A stretch of DNA of 64,000 nucleotides from Hypericibacter adhaerens (GTDB lineage Bacteria > Pseudomonadota > Alphaproteobacteria > Dongiales > Dongiaceae). The notes beneath the pieces were generated by a model, which had not been told where the DNA came from, ran no database searches, and saw nothing but the letters and a program-made list of their open reading frames with translations. Of the stretch, positions 15,490 to 24,988 are shown piece after piece. Position 1 is the stretch's first letter; every line of letters begins with the position of its first letter. Both the position numbers and the translations under genes were made by a program. The stretch is from positions 930,001-994,000 of the forward strand of contig NZ_CP042582.1 in assembly GCF_008728835.1 (NCBI RefSeq), in the 5' to 3' direction.

Positions 15490-17697
15490 ATGACCGGCAC
15501 GGACGCAATCGCCATCGTCATTCTGGCAACGGTACTCATCGCGATCGGTGTCTATCTGCTGCACTGGCTCTATAGGCACTCCTCGAAGGACCGCTCCTTC
15601 GTCCGGACCGGCCTCGGCGGCGAGCGGGTGGTGATGGGAGGCGGCGCCTTCGTCATCCCGATCGTGCACAACATCACGCGCGTCAACATGAACGCGCTGC
15701 CGTTGGAGATCCGGCGCGTCGGCGAGCAGTCGCTCATCACCAAGAACAAGATGCGCGTCGACGTGATCGCCGAGTTCTCCGTCCGGGTCATGCCGAGCCG
15801 GGAGGCGGTCTCGATCGCGGCCCGGACGCTGGGCGACCGCACCATGAACGCGCTCGAGCTCAAGGAGATCGTGCAGAGCCGTTTCATGGACGCGCTCTCG
15901 GCCGTGGCGGCGGGCATGACCATGGAGGAGATCCACGGCAACCGCATCCGCTTCATGGGCGAGGTGGGCACGGCCGTGGGCAAGACGCTGGCCGCGAACG
16001 GGCTCGAGCTCGAGAACGCGTCGCTGACGAGCTTCAACCAGTCGGACATCTCGGCCTTCAACCCGGCCAACGCCTTCGATGCCGAGGGCCTGACGCAGTT
16101 GACCGAGCAGATCGAGCAGCGGCGCAAGCTGCGCAACCAGATCGAGAACGACACCCGCATCTCGATCAAGCTCAAGGATTACGAGGCCGAGCAAAAGGCG
16201 CTCGAGATCGACCGCGACCTCGAATATGCGCGCATCGAGCAGGTGCGGGCGATCGAATCGCGCAAGGCCGAGCAGCAGGCCGCGATCGAGGAGGACCGCT
16301 CGAGCTCGGCGATCACGGTGCAGAACGCCAAGGTCCGTGCCGAGCAGGAGGCCGAGCGCGTCCGCATCGCCAAGGAGCGGCTGGTCGAGGCCGAGCGCAT
16401 CGCCGCCGCCAACGAGATCAAGACGCTGGAGATCGAGCGCCAGCGCGACACCGACCTGACGGAGATCAATTCCCGCAAGGCGCTCGAGACCGAGCGGATC
16501 CTGCGCCAGCAGGAGATCGAGGCGGAGCGCATCGAGAACGAGCGCAAGGTGAAGGAGCTGGAGATCCGCTCGCGCCAGGACATCTCGCTCAAGGAGACCG
16601 CGGCCGGTGCCGAGGTCGACCGCGCCCGGCTCGAGAAGGAGAAGGAGGTCGAATCGAGCCGCATCGAGACCGCCAAGGCGATCGAGATCCGCGCCGTCGA
16701 GAAGGACAAGGAGGTCCGCATCAGCAACGAGCAGGCCGGGGCCGAGGAGGAGCGGGCGCGCATCCTCAGGCGCTACAGCGTCAATCTCGAGCGTCTGCGG
16801 AAGGACGAGGAGATCGACCATCTCGAGATCTCCAAGAACCAGAAGCTCAAGATCGCGGAGACCGCGGCCTATCGCAGCATCGAGGACGCCTCCATCACCG
16901 CCACCCGCGAGCTCGACGAGCTCCGGATCGCGGCGCGCAAGTTCATCGACCGCTTCGAGATCGAGCGGCAGAAGGAGGTCGAGATCGTCGACAAGGAGCG
17001 GCTCATCGAGGTCGTCAACAAGTCGATCGAGGAGGCCTATGCCCGGGCCAAGGCGGCCGAAGCCTGGAAGGAGCAGGCGGCGCTCGAGGAGCAGATCCAC
17101 AGCGCCAAGGAGGAGGAGGTCGCGGGCCGCATGAAGCGCATCGAGCTCATCAACGCCTCGGCCAAGACCGAGCGCGAGGCGGAGCGCATGGTGGCGATGG
17201 CCAAGGCCGACAAGGAGGCCAAGGAGCTGCAGGCCCAGGCCGAGATCGCCGAGGCCAAGGCCGCCGAGGTGCGCTACGCCAAGGATGCGGCGGGCAACCG
17301 CCTGCTCAACGAGGCCGAGAACATGCGCTCGGAGGCGAGCCGCCGCAGCGCCATCTACGAGACCCTGGTGCGCAACCTGCAGCACATCATCCGCGAGACG
17401 GTCAAGCCGATGGAGCGGATCGATTCGATCAAGATCCTCCAGGTCGACGGCCTGCCCGGCCTCAACAGTCCCTCCGAAAGCGGCCAGGCGGGCGGCGCCG
17501 GCGGGAGCGGCGGTGGCAGCGGCAGCATGACCGATCGCGTCGTGAACTCGGCGATGAAGTATCGGACCCAGGTCGCCTTCGTCGACGGGCTGATGAAGGA
17601 TCTGGGGCTGCCGATCGAGAATCTGGGCAGCGCCGGCGGCATGTCGTTCCGCAACTTCCCGGCGACGGACAAGGGCGGCAAGGACGGCGATGACTGA
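15490..17697 (+). CDS. Flotillin-like SPFH/band-7 membrane scaffold protein
   Basis: The 735-residue protein starts with one membrane helix (about 6-28). An SPFH domain (about 35-215) follows, with GGGAFVIPIVHNITRVNM and LTSFNQSDISAFNPANAFD typical of flotillin/YuaG. A very long Glu/Arg/Lys/Ala-rich coiled coil (about 215-640) comes next, and a short Gly/Ser-rich C-terminal region last. Bacterial flotillins oligomerise on the inner membrane and organise lipid domains and membrane-protein complexes. No NfeD partner gene is next to it. Instead it is flanked by the rhodopsin-like protein and a small membrane protein, so it may scaffold the transporter components encoded here. GGGGAGGACA precedes the start. 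Confidence 0.93.
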   Translation: MTGTDAIAIVILATVLIAIGVYLLHWLYRHSSKDRSFVRTGLGGERVVMGGGAFVIPIVHNITRVNMNALPLEIRRVGEQSLITKNKMRVDVIAEFSVRVMPSREAVSIAARTLGDRTMNALELKEIVQSRFMDALSAVAAGMTMEEIHGNRIRFMGEVGTAVGKTLAANGLELENASLTSFNQSDISAFNPANAFDAEGLTQLTEQIEQRRKLRNQIENDTRISIKLKDYEAEQKALEIDRDLEYARIEQVRAIESRKAEQQAAIEEDRSSSAITVQNAKVRAEQEAERVRIAKERLVEAERIAAANEIKTLEIERQRDTDLTEINSRKALETERILRQQEIEAERIENERKVKELEIRSRQDISLKETAAGAEVDRARLEKEKEVESSRIETAKAIEIRAVEKDKEVRISNEQAGAEEERARILRRYSVNLERLRKDEEIDHLEISKNQKLKIAETAAYRSIEDASITATRELDELRIAARKFIDRFEIERQKEVEIVDKERLIEVVNKSIEEAYARAKAAEAWKEQAALEEQIHSAKEEEVAGRMKRIELINASAKTEREAERMVAMAKADKEAKELQAQAEIAEAKAAEVRYAKDAAGNRLLNEAENMRSEASRRSAIYETLVRNLQHIIRETVKPMERIDSIKILQVDGLPGLNSPSESGQAGGAGGSGGGSGSMTDRVVNSAMKYRTQVAFVDGLMKDLGLPIENLGSAGGMSFRNFPATDKGGKDGDD

Positions 17698-17734
17698 TCC
17701 GGAGGCCGGCGGGAACGGACGGGATTGAGGGGCC

Positions 17735-18196
17735 ATGAGCCCGTTGACGAAGACCCAGGCTTTGGATCGCCATGCGCTGGTCATGGCGATCTGGCTGGCC
17801 TTGGGATTGGTCGCGGTCATGCTGTTCGACTATGGCAGCGACGGGGGCGGCTGGATCGCGACCCTGTCGGCCTTCGGTGCCGTGCTCGCGGCCTTCATCG
17901 GCCACATCATCGTGAATGCCGTCTATGACACGGGCTTCAGCCGGCGCGAGCTGGCGCTGGGGCTGGTCATCTATGCGGGGGCGCTCGTCGCCTGCGGGCT
18001 GGCGGCGCTCCTCGTACCGGGATTCGGCGCCCGGAACTTCCTGCCGCTGAGCCTGGGTTTCGGCGGGCTCTTCGCCGCCGTCGTCTTCTACATGATCACG
18101 CATTTCGGCGTGCGCCGCAGCTTCGAGGCCTTCGATGTGATCGGCGATTTCGGGACTGACGGCCCCGACCGGAATTCGCGGCAGGAGCGGCGATGA
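17735..18196 (+). CDS. Small four-helix membrane protein of unknown function
   Basis: The 153-residue protein has four hydrophobic helices (about 15-38, 42-62, 72-95 and 105-122) and a charged C-terminal tail. No motif was recognised. Its stop overlaps the start of the symporter-like gene (ATGA), so it is translated together with that protein and may be its small subunit, similar in arrangement to the DUF485/DUF4212 proteins that precede some SSS symporters. That comparison rests on position and topology, not on sequence. Confidence 0.75.
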   Translation: MSPLTKTQALDRHALVMAIWLALGLVAVMLFDYGSDGGGWIATLSAFGAVLAAFIGHIIVNAVYDTGFSRRELALGLVIYAGALVACGLAALLVPGFGARNFLPLSLGFGGLFAAVVFYMITHFGVRRSFEAFDVIGDFGTDGPDRNSRQERR

Positions 18197-20097
18197 CGAC
18201 GCCCTTCCTCATCCTGTCGGGACTGTTCTTCGCCTACGCGGTCTATATCGCAACGCGCTGCGCCCGATCCTTCGGCCGCCCGGAGGATTTCCTCGACGGC
18301 GCCCGCGAGATTCCGTCCTGGGCCACGATCTTCGCCGGCACCGGCGTGGTGGTGGCCGGCCTCGGCCTGCCGGACCATATCCTCCTGACCTCGCTCTACG
18401 GGCTGCAATACAGCCATGTCGCGGTCGGGCTGGTGCTGGTCGGGCTTTGCGGCGCCCTGGTGCAGAAGCGGATCTGGCTCGCCGCGCGCATCACCGGCCT
18501 CGGCACGATCGGCGACCTGATGGGCGAGTATTTCGGCAGCGTCGCGCTGCGCCTCTATCTTCTCGCCATCCTGTTCCTGTTCACGATCCCCTTCGCGGCC
18601 TACGGGCTGGGCGAGATCGGGCAGCTGGTCGAGGCCGCCACGGGGGGCTCGCTCCGCGCCGGCCTCGTGATCTGGGTCACCGCCTTCTTCCTCTTCCTTT
18701 ATGCGGTCATCGGCGGCTGGCGGGCGGTGGTCTATGTCGTGGCCGGCCAGTCCTTCCTGGTCCTGACCCTGATCCTCTTCACCGGCGGCTTTGCCGGCAT
18801 CACCTTCGACGGGCTGGCTCTGTTCACGAAGGGCATCGCCACGCCCGCCGGCATCCTCGCCGACCAGATCCCGGGCGTGATCCAGTTCACGGACGGGATC
18901 GGCAAGCAGCTGCCCACAGGCGGCCTCTGGACCACGGTCGCCATCCTTTCCTTCGCGCTGTCCCTGATCGGCATCGTGCTGAGCCCCGGCTTCGGCTTCC
19001 TCGGCATCACCAGCCAGACCCGGAAGGGCTTCGCCTTCGAGCAGGTCTGGATGACGGGCGGCATCGCGGCGGGCGCGCTGCTGCTGATCGCGCCGGTCAT
19101 CGCCGCCGAGATCGCGGCCGCCGCGCCGGCCGGCCTTGCCGGAACGCCCGCCGCCTTCGCGGGCCTCGTCGCAAGGCTGGGCTCGATGGATCAGCTTCTG
19201 GGGATCGGCCTGCTGATGCTCCTGGTGGCAGCATTGCAGATCGGCATCGCCTTCTTCGCCAGCTCCGGCGCCAGCATCGTCACGATCGAGCTCGTCGCCC
19301 GCTATGTCCTGCCCGAGCTCTCGCCGGCCGGCCGCAAGCTCGCGGCGCGCATCGCGCTCGCGGCGATCTTCGCCGCCATCGCGCTCACGGCCAGCTTCGC
19401 GCCCTTGAGCGCCACCGTCTTCTCCTCCCTTGCCCTCAGCCTCGCGGCCCAGCTGCTGCCCGCCTTCCTCGGGCTCTGCTGGCTGCCCTGGGTCAGCCGC
19501 AGCGCCGTGCTGGCAGGGCTCGTGATCGGCATCATCATCGTCGTGTTTACAGAGCCCTTTGGGCTGATCCTGTTCGAGGGGCTGTTCCTCGACCTGCCCT
19601 GGGGACGCTGGCCGCTCACGATCCATTCCGCGGGCTGGGGCCTGGTCTTCAATGTCGCGGCCTGTCTGCTGGTCTCGCTCTTCACCCGCGGCGGCGAAGA
19701 GCGCGACCACCGCCAGCGGCTGCATGACGAGTTCGAGGCCGGTCAGCGCGCCGAGCCCGGCGGCCGGGCGATCCGCACCGCCCGATGGTCCTTGACCCTG
19801 ATCTGGGCGTTCCTGGCGCTCGGTCCCGGGGCGATCCTCGGCAACAGCTTCTTCAGCCGCCCGATCTTCACCGGCGGCAACGTCGCCCTCGGCATGCCCT
19901 CGCTGCTCGTCTGGCAGATCTTCTTCTGGCTGATCGGGGTGCTGATCCTCTGGTGGCTCGCCTATCGCGGCCGCCTGTCGGTCATCGATGCGCTGCCGCA
20001 GCACCGATTGGCGTTGGGGTCGCCGCGCAGCCCGCTGCAGCGGCTGCCGACGCCGGGATGGATCGCGCGGTGGCTGGGCCGCGTGGCGGAACGCTGA
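18193..20097 (+). CDS. Sodium:solute symporter (SSS/SSF) family protein
   Basis: The 634-residue protein has 13-14 hydrophobic helices. The region FLYAVIGGWRAVVYVVAGQS matches the conserved SSF block (Y-x-x-x-GG-x-x-A-V-x-x-x-x-x-x-Q). The opening RPEDFLDGAREIPSW, with PSWATIFAGTG, resembles the first helix of acetate/proline symporters. A cytoplasmic charged loop (GEERDHRQRLHDEFEAGQRA) separates the last helices. Members import acetate, proline, sugars or carboxylates with Na+, and some are fused or linked to sensors. The gene overlaps the small membrane protein by 4 bp and ends the ten-gene run. The substrate is unknown. Confidence 0.82.
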   Translation: MTTPFLILSGLFFAYAVYIATRCARSFGRPEDFLDGAREIPSWATIFAGTGVVVAGLGLPDHILLTSLYGLQYSHVAVGLVLVGLCGALVQKRIWLAARITGLGTIGDLMGEYFGSVALRLYLLAILFLFTIPFAAYGLGEIGQLVEAATGGSLRAGLVIWVTAFFLFLYAVIGGWRAVVYVVAGQSFLVLTLILFTGGFAGITFDGLALFTKGIATPAGILADQIPGVIQFTDGIGKQLPTGGLWTTVAILSFALSLIGIVLSPGFGFLGITSQTRKGFAFEQVWMTGGIAAGALLLIAPVIAAEIAAAAPAGLAGTPAAFAGLVARLGSMDQLLGIGLLMLLVAALQIGIAFFASSGASIVTIELVARYVLPELSPAGRKLAARIALAAIFAAIALTASFAPLSATVFSSLALSLAAQLLPAFLGLCWLPWVSRSAVLAGLVIGIIIVVFTEPFGLILFEGLFLDLPWGRWPLTIHSAGWGLVFNVAACLLVSLFTRGGEERDHRQRLHDEFEAGQRAEPGGRAIRTARWSLTLIWAFLALGPGAILGNSFFSRPIFTGGNVALGMPSLLVWQIFFWLIGVLILWWLAYRGRLSVIDALPQHRLALGSPRSPLQRLPTPGWIARWLGRVAER

Positions 20098-20128
20098 CGG
20101 CCAGGGCTTCGGGTTGGTTTCGCAACGG

Positions 20129-21070
20129 ATGGGTGGATTGGAAAAGGCCGGCATCGATCTCAGGCGTCTGCGATATTTCATCGCCGTCTGCGAGCATGGC
20201 GGTTTTTCGCGCGCCTCGAGCTCGATCGGGATCGCGCAGCCGGCGCTCACCCGCCAGATCAAGCTCCTGGAGAAGGAGATCGGCTTCTCCCTGATCAACC
20301 GCAGCGGCCGGGGTGCCGAGCCCACCGAGGAAGGCCGCTTCCTCCTGACCCGCTCGCGGCGCTACCTGAATGGGCTCGACGAGATCGTCCAGGAGCTGAA
20401 GCATCGCTCCTCGACCCTGCGCGGCGAGGTCGTGCTCGGCATCTGCCCGACCATCGCACCCTTCCTGCTGCCCGACCTCGTCCTCCATCTTCATGGGAAC
20501 TATCCGGGCCTGACGCTCTCGGTGATCGAGGCCTATAGCGGAGACCTGCAGAGCCTGGTCGCTCAGAACAAGCTCGACTTGTCGTTGACCTACCGGGCGA
20601 ACGCGCGGTTGGAGGGCGATGCCGTGGCGCTGTTCTCCGAAAGGCTCGTGCTGGTGACGGCGCCCTCGCCGACGACGGACCGGCATCCGCGCACCTTGGC
20701 CGAGATCGCCCGCATGAAGCTGGTACTGCCCAGCGCCATCCATGAGCTGCGGCGGATCATCGACCGGGTCTGCGACAGCCGGCAGGTGACGCTGAAGCCG
20801 GAGCTGGAGCTGGATTCGCTGGATGCCGTGAAATCGGTCCTCATCGGCGAGGCGACGCCCTGCTCGACGATCCTGCCCTATCACAGCGTCAAGCGGGAGG
20901 TCGATGACGGGCAGCTCTCCTCCTTCGATATCGACGAGAGCCAGATGCAGCGCACCATCGCGGTGGTGCGGCCGAAGAGCGTCCGCAATTTCCAGGTGTC
21001 GACGGTGCTGGTCGATTACCTGGTCCAGCGGGCCGCGGCCCTCAAGGCGAAGCACGACACGCTGTTCTGA
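20129..21070 (+). CDS. LysR-family transcriptional regulator
   Basis: The start is the ATG at 20129, giving a 313-residue protein that begins MGGLEKAGIDLRRLRYFIAV. The longer open frame upstream is shadow sequence. The helix-turn-helix at about 10-65 (FSRASSSIGIAQPALTRQI) is followed by an effector domain (LRGEVVLGICPTIAPFLLPD). LysR proteins activate nearby genes on binding a small effector. It lies 31 bp after the symporter in the same direction, so it could be read from that operon and report on its substrate, or belong with the catabolic genes downstream. Confidence 0.93.
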   Translation: MGGLEKAGIDLRRLRYFIAVCEHGGFSRASSSIGIAQPALTRQIKLLEKEIGFSLINRSGRGAEPTEEGRFLLTRSRRYLNGLDEIVQELKHRSSTLRGEVVLGICPTIAPFLLPDLVLHLHGNYPGLTLSVIEAYSGDLQSLVAQNKLDLSLTYRANARLEGDAVALFSERLVLVTAPSPTTDRHPRTLAEIARMKLVLPSAIHELRRIIDRVCDSRQVTLKPELELDSLDAVKSVLIGEATPCSTILPYHSVKREVDDGQLSSFDIDESQMQRTIAVVRPKSVRNFQVSTVLVDYLVQRAAALKAKHDTLF

Positions 21071-21389
21071 ATCCGCTTGATCATCGCTCCGACACTTCTC
21101 CCGCGGGCCGCGAGCGCTCGTCCGTCGCTTGTGGATAAAAATGCCGCCGTCTGCTGCGGTCTCCTCGAACCAATCCGGGCGATGGATCGATCCGGCCAAC
21201 CAATCATGAGCTTACAAGCGCTTCGTCAATGCCCTTAAACCGGTATAGGCGCGCCGGCCCGGGGGCTAGACGGCTATGGCAACGAAAATCGAAGCAGCAT
21301 AAGTTATTTGTCTAGGGTGCATAAGCGGTTAGACCGTAGCGATCCGGCGCATGAAGGAGATCGCGGGGCACCCCCAGGGAGGGCTTCCG
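21071..21389. promoter_or_regulatory. 319-bp stretch between two LysR genes with a candidate LysR site
   Basis: No gene is supported. The second half is AT-rich. GTCTA at 21311-21315 and TAGAC at 21331-21335 form an interrupted dyad with 15 bp between, about 55-80 bp before the second LysR start, a size and position usual for LysR autoregulatory sites. The heptamer GCATAAG occurs twice around it (near 21298 and 21320). Confidence 0.4.
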
Positions 21390-22352
21390 ATGGATCTGAG
21401 GCAGCTTCGTTATTTCTCCAAAGTCGTCGAGACCGGCTCATTCTCGAAGGCGGCCAATCAGCTCCATGTCGCGCAACCGGCCTTGAGCCAACATGTGCGC
21501 CATATGGAGGACGAGCTCGGCATCACGCTGCTCCATCGTTCGACCCAGGGGGTCGCGGCCACCGAAGCCGGGCAGCGGCTGCTGCGCCATGCCAAGCGCA
21601 TCCTGGCGGAGCTCGCGGAGATCCCCGACAGCGTGCGCGGCGAGGCGGTGGCGCCCCGCGGCGAGGTGCGCTTCGGCATGCCGGGCACGGTGAGCGAGCT
21701 GCTGGCGGCCCCCTTGATCGAGAGCGCCAAGGCGCGCTATCCCGAGGCCCGCATCCGCGTGGTCGAGGCCATGAGTGGCTTCATCCTGGGCTGGCTCAAG
21801 CGCGGCGATGTCGATCTTGCCATGATCTACTCGACCTCCGATCCGCGCGGGCTCGCGGTGCATCATGCCCTCTCGGAGGAGATCTGCATGTTCGCCAGCC
21901 CCGCGATGGAGGGGCAGGCCGATCTCGACGGCGACAATATCAGCCTCGCCGATGCCGCTTCGCTGCCGGTGGTGGTGCCGGGGCCGGGGCATGGCTTGCG
22001 CGAGCTGATCGACGATGCGGCCCAGTCGGCCCGCGTCTCGATCTCGCCGGCGATCGAGATGGACTCCTACAGCCAGATCAAGAAGCTGGTCCGGCGCGGG
22101 CTGGGTTACGGGATCCTGCCGCGCATGGCCGTCGACAAGGAGGCCGAGGCCGGCGACTTCCGGATCTGGCATTTCGCCAAGCCCAAGATCACCCGCAAGG
22201 TCTATCTGGCCTATTCCACCGAGCGGCCGCTGCTCAACGCGCCGCGGGCCATCGGCCAGCTCTCCTGGGAAATCCTGCGGCGGCTCGTGCGCGATGGCGA
22301 ATGGACGGCGGAATTGTCCGACGACAGCCAGCGGCCGAACCTCTTCCAGTGA
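21390..22352 (+). CDS. LysR-family transcriptional regulator of the CoA-transferase operon
   Basis: The start is the ATG at 21390 behind AGGGAGGG. The 320-residue protein begins MDLRQLRYFSKVVETGSFSK, with helix-turn-helix AANQLHVAQPALSQHVRHME, as in the Cbl/NAC and AbgR-like branch of LysR. The effector domain starts at about residue 90 (RGEVRFGMPGTVSELL). It lies 141 bp upstream of, and in the same direction as, a catabolic operon for an acyl-CoA route, the most likely target. The same-direction arrangement is less common than divergence for LysR genes. Confidence 0.93.
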   Translation: MDLRQLRYFSKVVETGSFSKAANQLHVAQPALSQHVRHMEDELGITLLHRSTQGVAATEAGQRLLRHAKRILAELAEIPDSVRGEAVAPRGEVRFGMPGTVSELLAAPLIESAKARYPEARIRVVEAMSGFILGWLKRGDVDLAMIYSTSDPRGLAVHHALSEEICMFASPAMEGQADLDGDNISLADAASLPVVVPGPGHGLRELIDDAAQSARVSISPAIEMDSYSQIKKLVRRGLGYGILPRMAVDKEAEAGDFRIWHFAKPKITRKVYLAYSTERPLLNAPRAIGQLSWEILRRLVRDGEWTAELSDDSQRPNLFQ

Positions 22353-22493
22353 TTGGACTATCGGCCAACGGCGCGGACCGGCGGGCGGTGTCGGCGCCTG
22401 CAAGATTCGCTATACCCGCCATTGCAAAATCATATTTGACTTAAACCCGCCGCGGCGCGTGAGTCCTGTCTGCGAAGACAAGGATCAGGAGCC

Positions 22494-23663
22494 ATGCCCG
22501 GCGCGCTGGAGGGGACCACCGTCATCGCTCTGGAGCAGGCCGTGGCCGCGCCGTTCGCGACCTCGCGGCTGGCGGATGCGGGCGCGCGGGTCATCAAGCT
22601 CGAGCGGCCGGAGGGCGATTTCGCCCGCGGCTATGACGACTATGTGCACGGCCAGTCCAGCTATTTCGTCTGGAACAACCGCGGCAAGGAATCCTGCACC
22701 GTCGATCTGAAGCGGCCCGAGGATATGGGTCTCGTCGAGGCGATGCTGGCCAGGGCCGACGTTTTCATCCAGAACCTGGCGCCCGGCGCCACCGACCGTC
22801 TGGGGATCGGCAGCACCGCGCTGCGGGCGCGCTATCCCCGGCTCGTGGTCTGCGACATCGGCGGCTATGCGCCCGGCACGCCCGACGAGAGCCGCAAGGC
22901 CTACGATCTCCTGATCCAGGCCGAGGCGGGTCTCGCCGGCGTGACCGGGTCGGAAGCCTCGGGCCCCACCCGCGTCGGCATCTCGATCAGCGATATCGCG
23001 ACGGGGCAGGCGGCCTATGCCGCGATCCTGCAGGCGCTCCTCCAGCGCGAGCGCACCGGCAAGGGCAGCCATCTCCAGATCTCGCTCTTCGACACCATCG
23101 CGGAGTATCTCAACGTCCCCTATCTGACGCGGCGCTATGGCGGCAAGGAGCCGCGCCGCATCGGCCTCGCCCATCCCTCGATCGCGCCCTATGGCGTGTT
23201 CCATGCCAGCGACGGCGACATCCTGATCGCGATCCAGAACGAGCGCGAATGGAAGGTGTTCTGCGATGAGGTGCTGGGCGATCCGGCCATGCCGGCCGAT
23301 CCGCGCTTCGAACGCAACACGGCGCGGGTGCAGAACCGGGAGGAGCTGGACCGGCGGGTCCAGGAGCGGATCGGCGGGTTCACCATCGACGCGCTCGCGA
23401 CGCTGCTCGACCGGGTGCGCATCGCCTATGGCCGGGTCTCGACGATGGCGGATCTGGCGCATCATCGCAGCGCCACGACCGCGCGGGTGGAGACGCCGGA
23501 AGGTGCCGTCGAGCTGATGGCGCCGCCGGTCATCGTCGATGGCCAGCGCCCCAGCCTGCGCCGGGTTCCGCGGCTGGGCGAGCATGACCAGCCCTTGCGC
23601 CACGAATTCTGCGGTCGCCCCGAGACGATCAGGCGCGGCCTAGCCCGAGGAGCCAAATCATGA
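22494..23663 (+). CDS. CaiB/BaiF (class III) CoA-transferase
   Basis: The 389-residue protein has the usual family length. It shows PFATSRLADAGARVIKLERPEGD (family start, shown here as a 23-residue block at positions 20-42), WNNRGKESCTVDLK, and the catalytic aspartate D138 in RKAYDLLIQAEAGL. Class III enzymes move CoA between carboxylic acids through an aspartyl-CoA anhydride. An AGGAGCC site precedes the ATG. The gene opens an operon with MmgE/PrpD, acyl-CoA dehydrogenase and a mesaconyl-CoA-hydratase-like enzyme. It would therefore activate the free acid, as Mct-type or succinyl-CoA-dependent transferases do in dicarboxylate routes. The true substrate is unknown. Confidence 0.9.
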   Translation: MPGALEGTTVIALEQAVAAPFATSRLADAGARVIKLERPEGDFARGYDDYVHGQSSYFVWNNRGKESCTVDLKRPEDMGLVEAMLARADVFIQNLAPGATDRLGIGSTALRARYPRLVVCDIGGYAPGTPDESRKAYDLLIQAEAGLAGVTGSEASGPTRVGISISDIATGQAAYAAILQALLQRERTGKGSHLQISLFDTIAEYLNVPYLTRRYGGKEPRRIGLAHPSIAPYGVFHASDGDILIAIQNEREWKVFCDEVLGDPAMPADPRFERNTARVQNREELDRRVQERIGGFTIDALATLLDRVRIAYGRVSTMADLAHHRSATTARVETPEGAVELMAPPVIVDGQRPSLRRVPRLGEHDQPLRHEFCGRPETIRRGLARGAKS

Positions 23664-24985
23664 GTCTCACCAGGGATCTCGTCCGTCTCATCCGGGCGAA
23701 GCCAGTCTCGGAGGAGGATCTGCGCTGGTCGGCGCTGTTCGTGCTCGACACGCTGTGCTGCGCGCTGGGCGCGCTCAAGACCGAGCCCGCGCGCATGCTG
23801 AGGGCCGTGGCTCCGCCCGAGAGCGGCGACACCGCGCGGCGTGCCTTCTATCTGGGCGGGCTCGCCCATATCCTCGAGATGGATGACCTCCACCGCCAGT
23901 CCGTGGTCCATCCGGGCTCGGTCGTCATCCCGGCCGCCTGGGCGCTCGCCGAGGAGCGCAATCTGGGCGGCCGCGCCTTCCTCAAGGCGGTGCTGGCGGG
24001 CTACGAGGCCTGCTGCCGCGTCGGCATGGCGGTCGGCAAGGCGCATTACCGCATCTGGCACAACACCTCGACCTGCGGACCCTTCGGCTCGGCGATGGCG
24101 TCGGCCGAGCTGATCGGCCTGACGGAGGACGAAGCCGTCTGGGCGCTCGGCAATGCTGGCACGCAATCCTCGGGGCTCTGGGAATTCCTCGCCGCCGGCG
24201 CCATGAGCAAGCATCTGCACACGGCCCGCGCCGCGGAATCGGGCGTGCTCGCGGCACTGCTGGCCAAGGAGGGCTTCACCGGCTCCGACCGGATCCTCGA
24301 GGGCGAGAAGGGCTTCTTCGCCGGACTCTGCCCCGATCCTGTCCCGGCGGCCGTCACCGCCGATCCGGAGGCGCCCTGGGAGCTGGTGCGGACCTCGATC
24401 AAGCCCTGGCCCTGCTGCCGCCATACCCATCCGACGATCGACGCGGCCATCGCACTCCATGGCGAGCTGAAGGGTGCCGTGCCCGCGCGCATCACCGTCG
24501 GTACCTACCAGGCGGCCCTCGATGTCTGCGACCGGCCGCAGCCGGAAGATCCCTACAGCGCGAAGTTCTCGCTGCAGCATTGCGTGGCGATCGCGCTCAT
24601 GGATGGTCGGGTCGTGCAGTCGAGCTTCGGACCCGAAGCCCGTGCCCGGGCGGCCGAGCTGCGCAAGAAGGTCGAGATCGCGAGATCGCCTTCGATCGAC
24701 GCCGCCTATCCGGATGCCTGGGGCGCCGACGTCTCGGTCGAGACCACTGATGGCCGTAAGTTCAACGCGCTCCGCCGCGCCTGCAAGGGCGACCCGGAGA
24801 ATCCGGTCACGAGCGCCGAGCTCGCGGTCAAGGGCCGGATGCTGCTGACCGAGGGCGGCATGACGCCGGCCGAGGCCGACGGCTTCATCGCGTCCGTGGA
24901 AGCGCTGACCGAGGACCGGCCCGTCGCGTCGCTGGGCCTTTTCCGGCGCGGCGAGGCGCCGGTCGTGAAACGGCGGAGCGCCTGA
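23660..24985 (+). CDS. MmgE/PrpD-family protein (methylcitrate dehydratase / cis-aconitate decarboxylase fold)
   Basis: The 441-residue protein overlaps the CoA-transferase stop (ATGA). The family hallmark MDDLHRQSVVHPGSVVIPAA (20 residues) provides the Asp-His active-site region, followed by WHNTSTCGPFG and a second block KPWPCCRHTHPTIDA. Relatives dehydrate methylcitrate, decarboxylate cis-aconitate to itaconate or isomerise related acids. There is no methylcitrate synthase nearby, so the propionate cycle is not the obvious role. Its position between a CoA-transferase and an acyl-CoA dehydrogenase suggests a step on a branched dicarboxylic acid. Confidence 0.88.
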   Translation: MSLTRDLVRLIRAKPVSEEDLRWSALFVLDTLCCALGALKTEPARMLRAVAPPESGDTARRAFYLGGLAHILEMDDLHRQSVVHPGSVVIPAAWALAEERNLGGRAFLKAVLAGYEACCRVGMAVGKAHYRIWHNTSTCGPFGSAMASAELIGLTEDEAVWALGNAGTQSSGLWEFLAAGAMSKHLHTARAAESGVLAALLAKEGFTGSDRILEGEKGFFAGLCPDPVPAAVTADPEAPWELVRTSIKPWPCCRHTHPTIDAAIALHGELKGAVPARITVGTYQAALDVCDRPQPEDPYSAKFSLQHCVAIALMDGRVVQSSFGPEARARAAELRKKVEIARSPSIDAAYPDAWGADVSVETTDGRKFNALRRACKGDPENPVTSAELAVKGRMLLTEGGMTPAEADGFIASVEALTEDRPVASLGLFRRGEAPVVKRRSA

Positions 24986-24988
24986 TCG

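Noticed and set aside
22353-22493. tRNA-like or attenuator structure before the CoA-transferase
   Set aside because: No cloverleaf, T-loop sequence or CCA end could be drawn; only an AT-rich probable promoter stretch is present.
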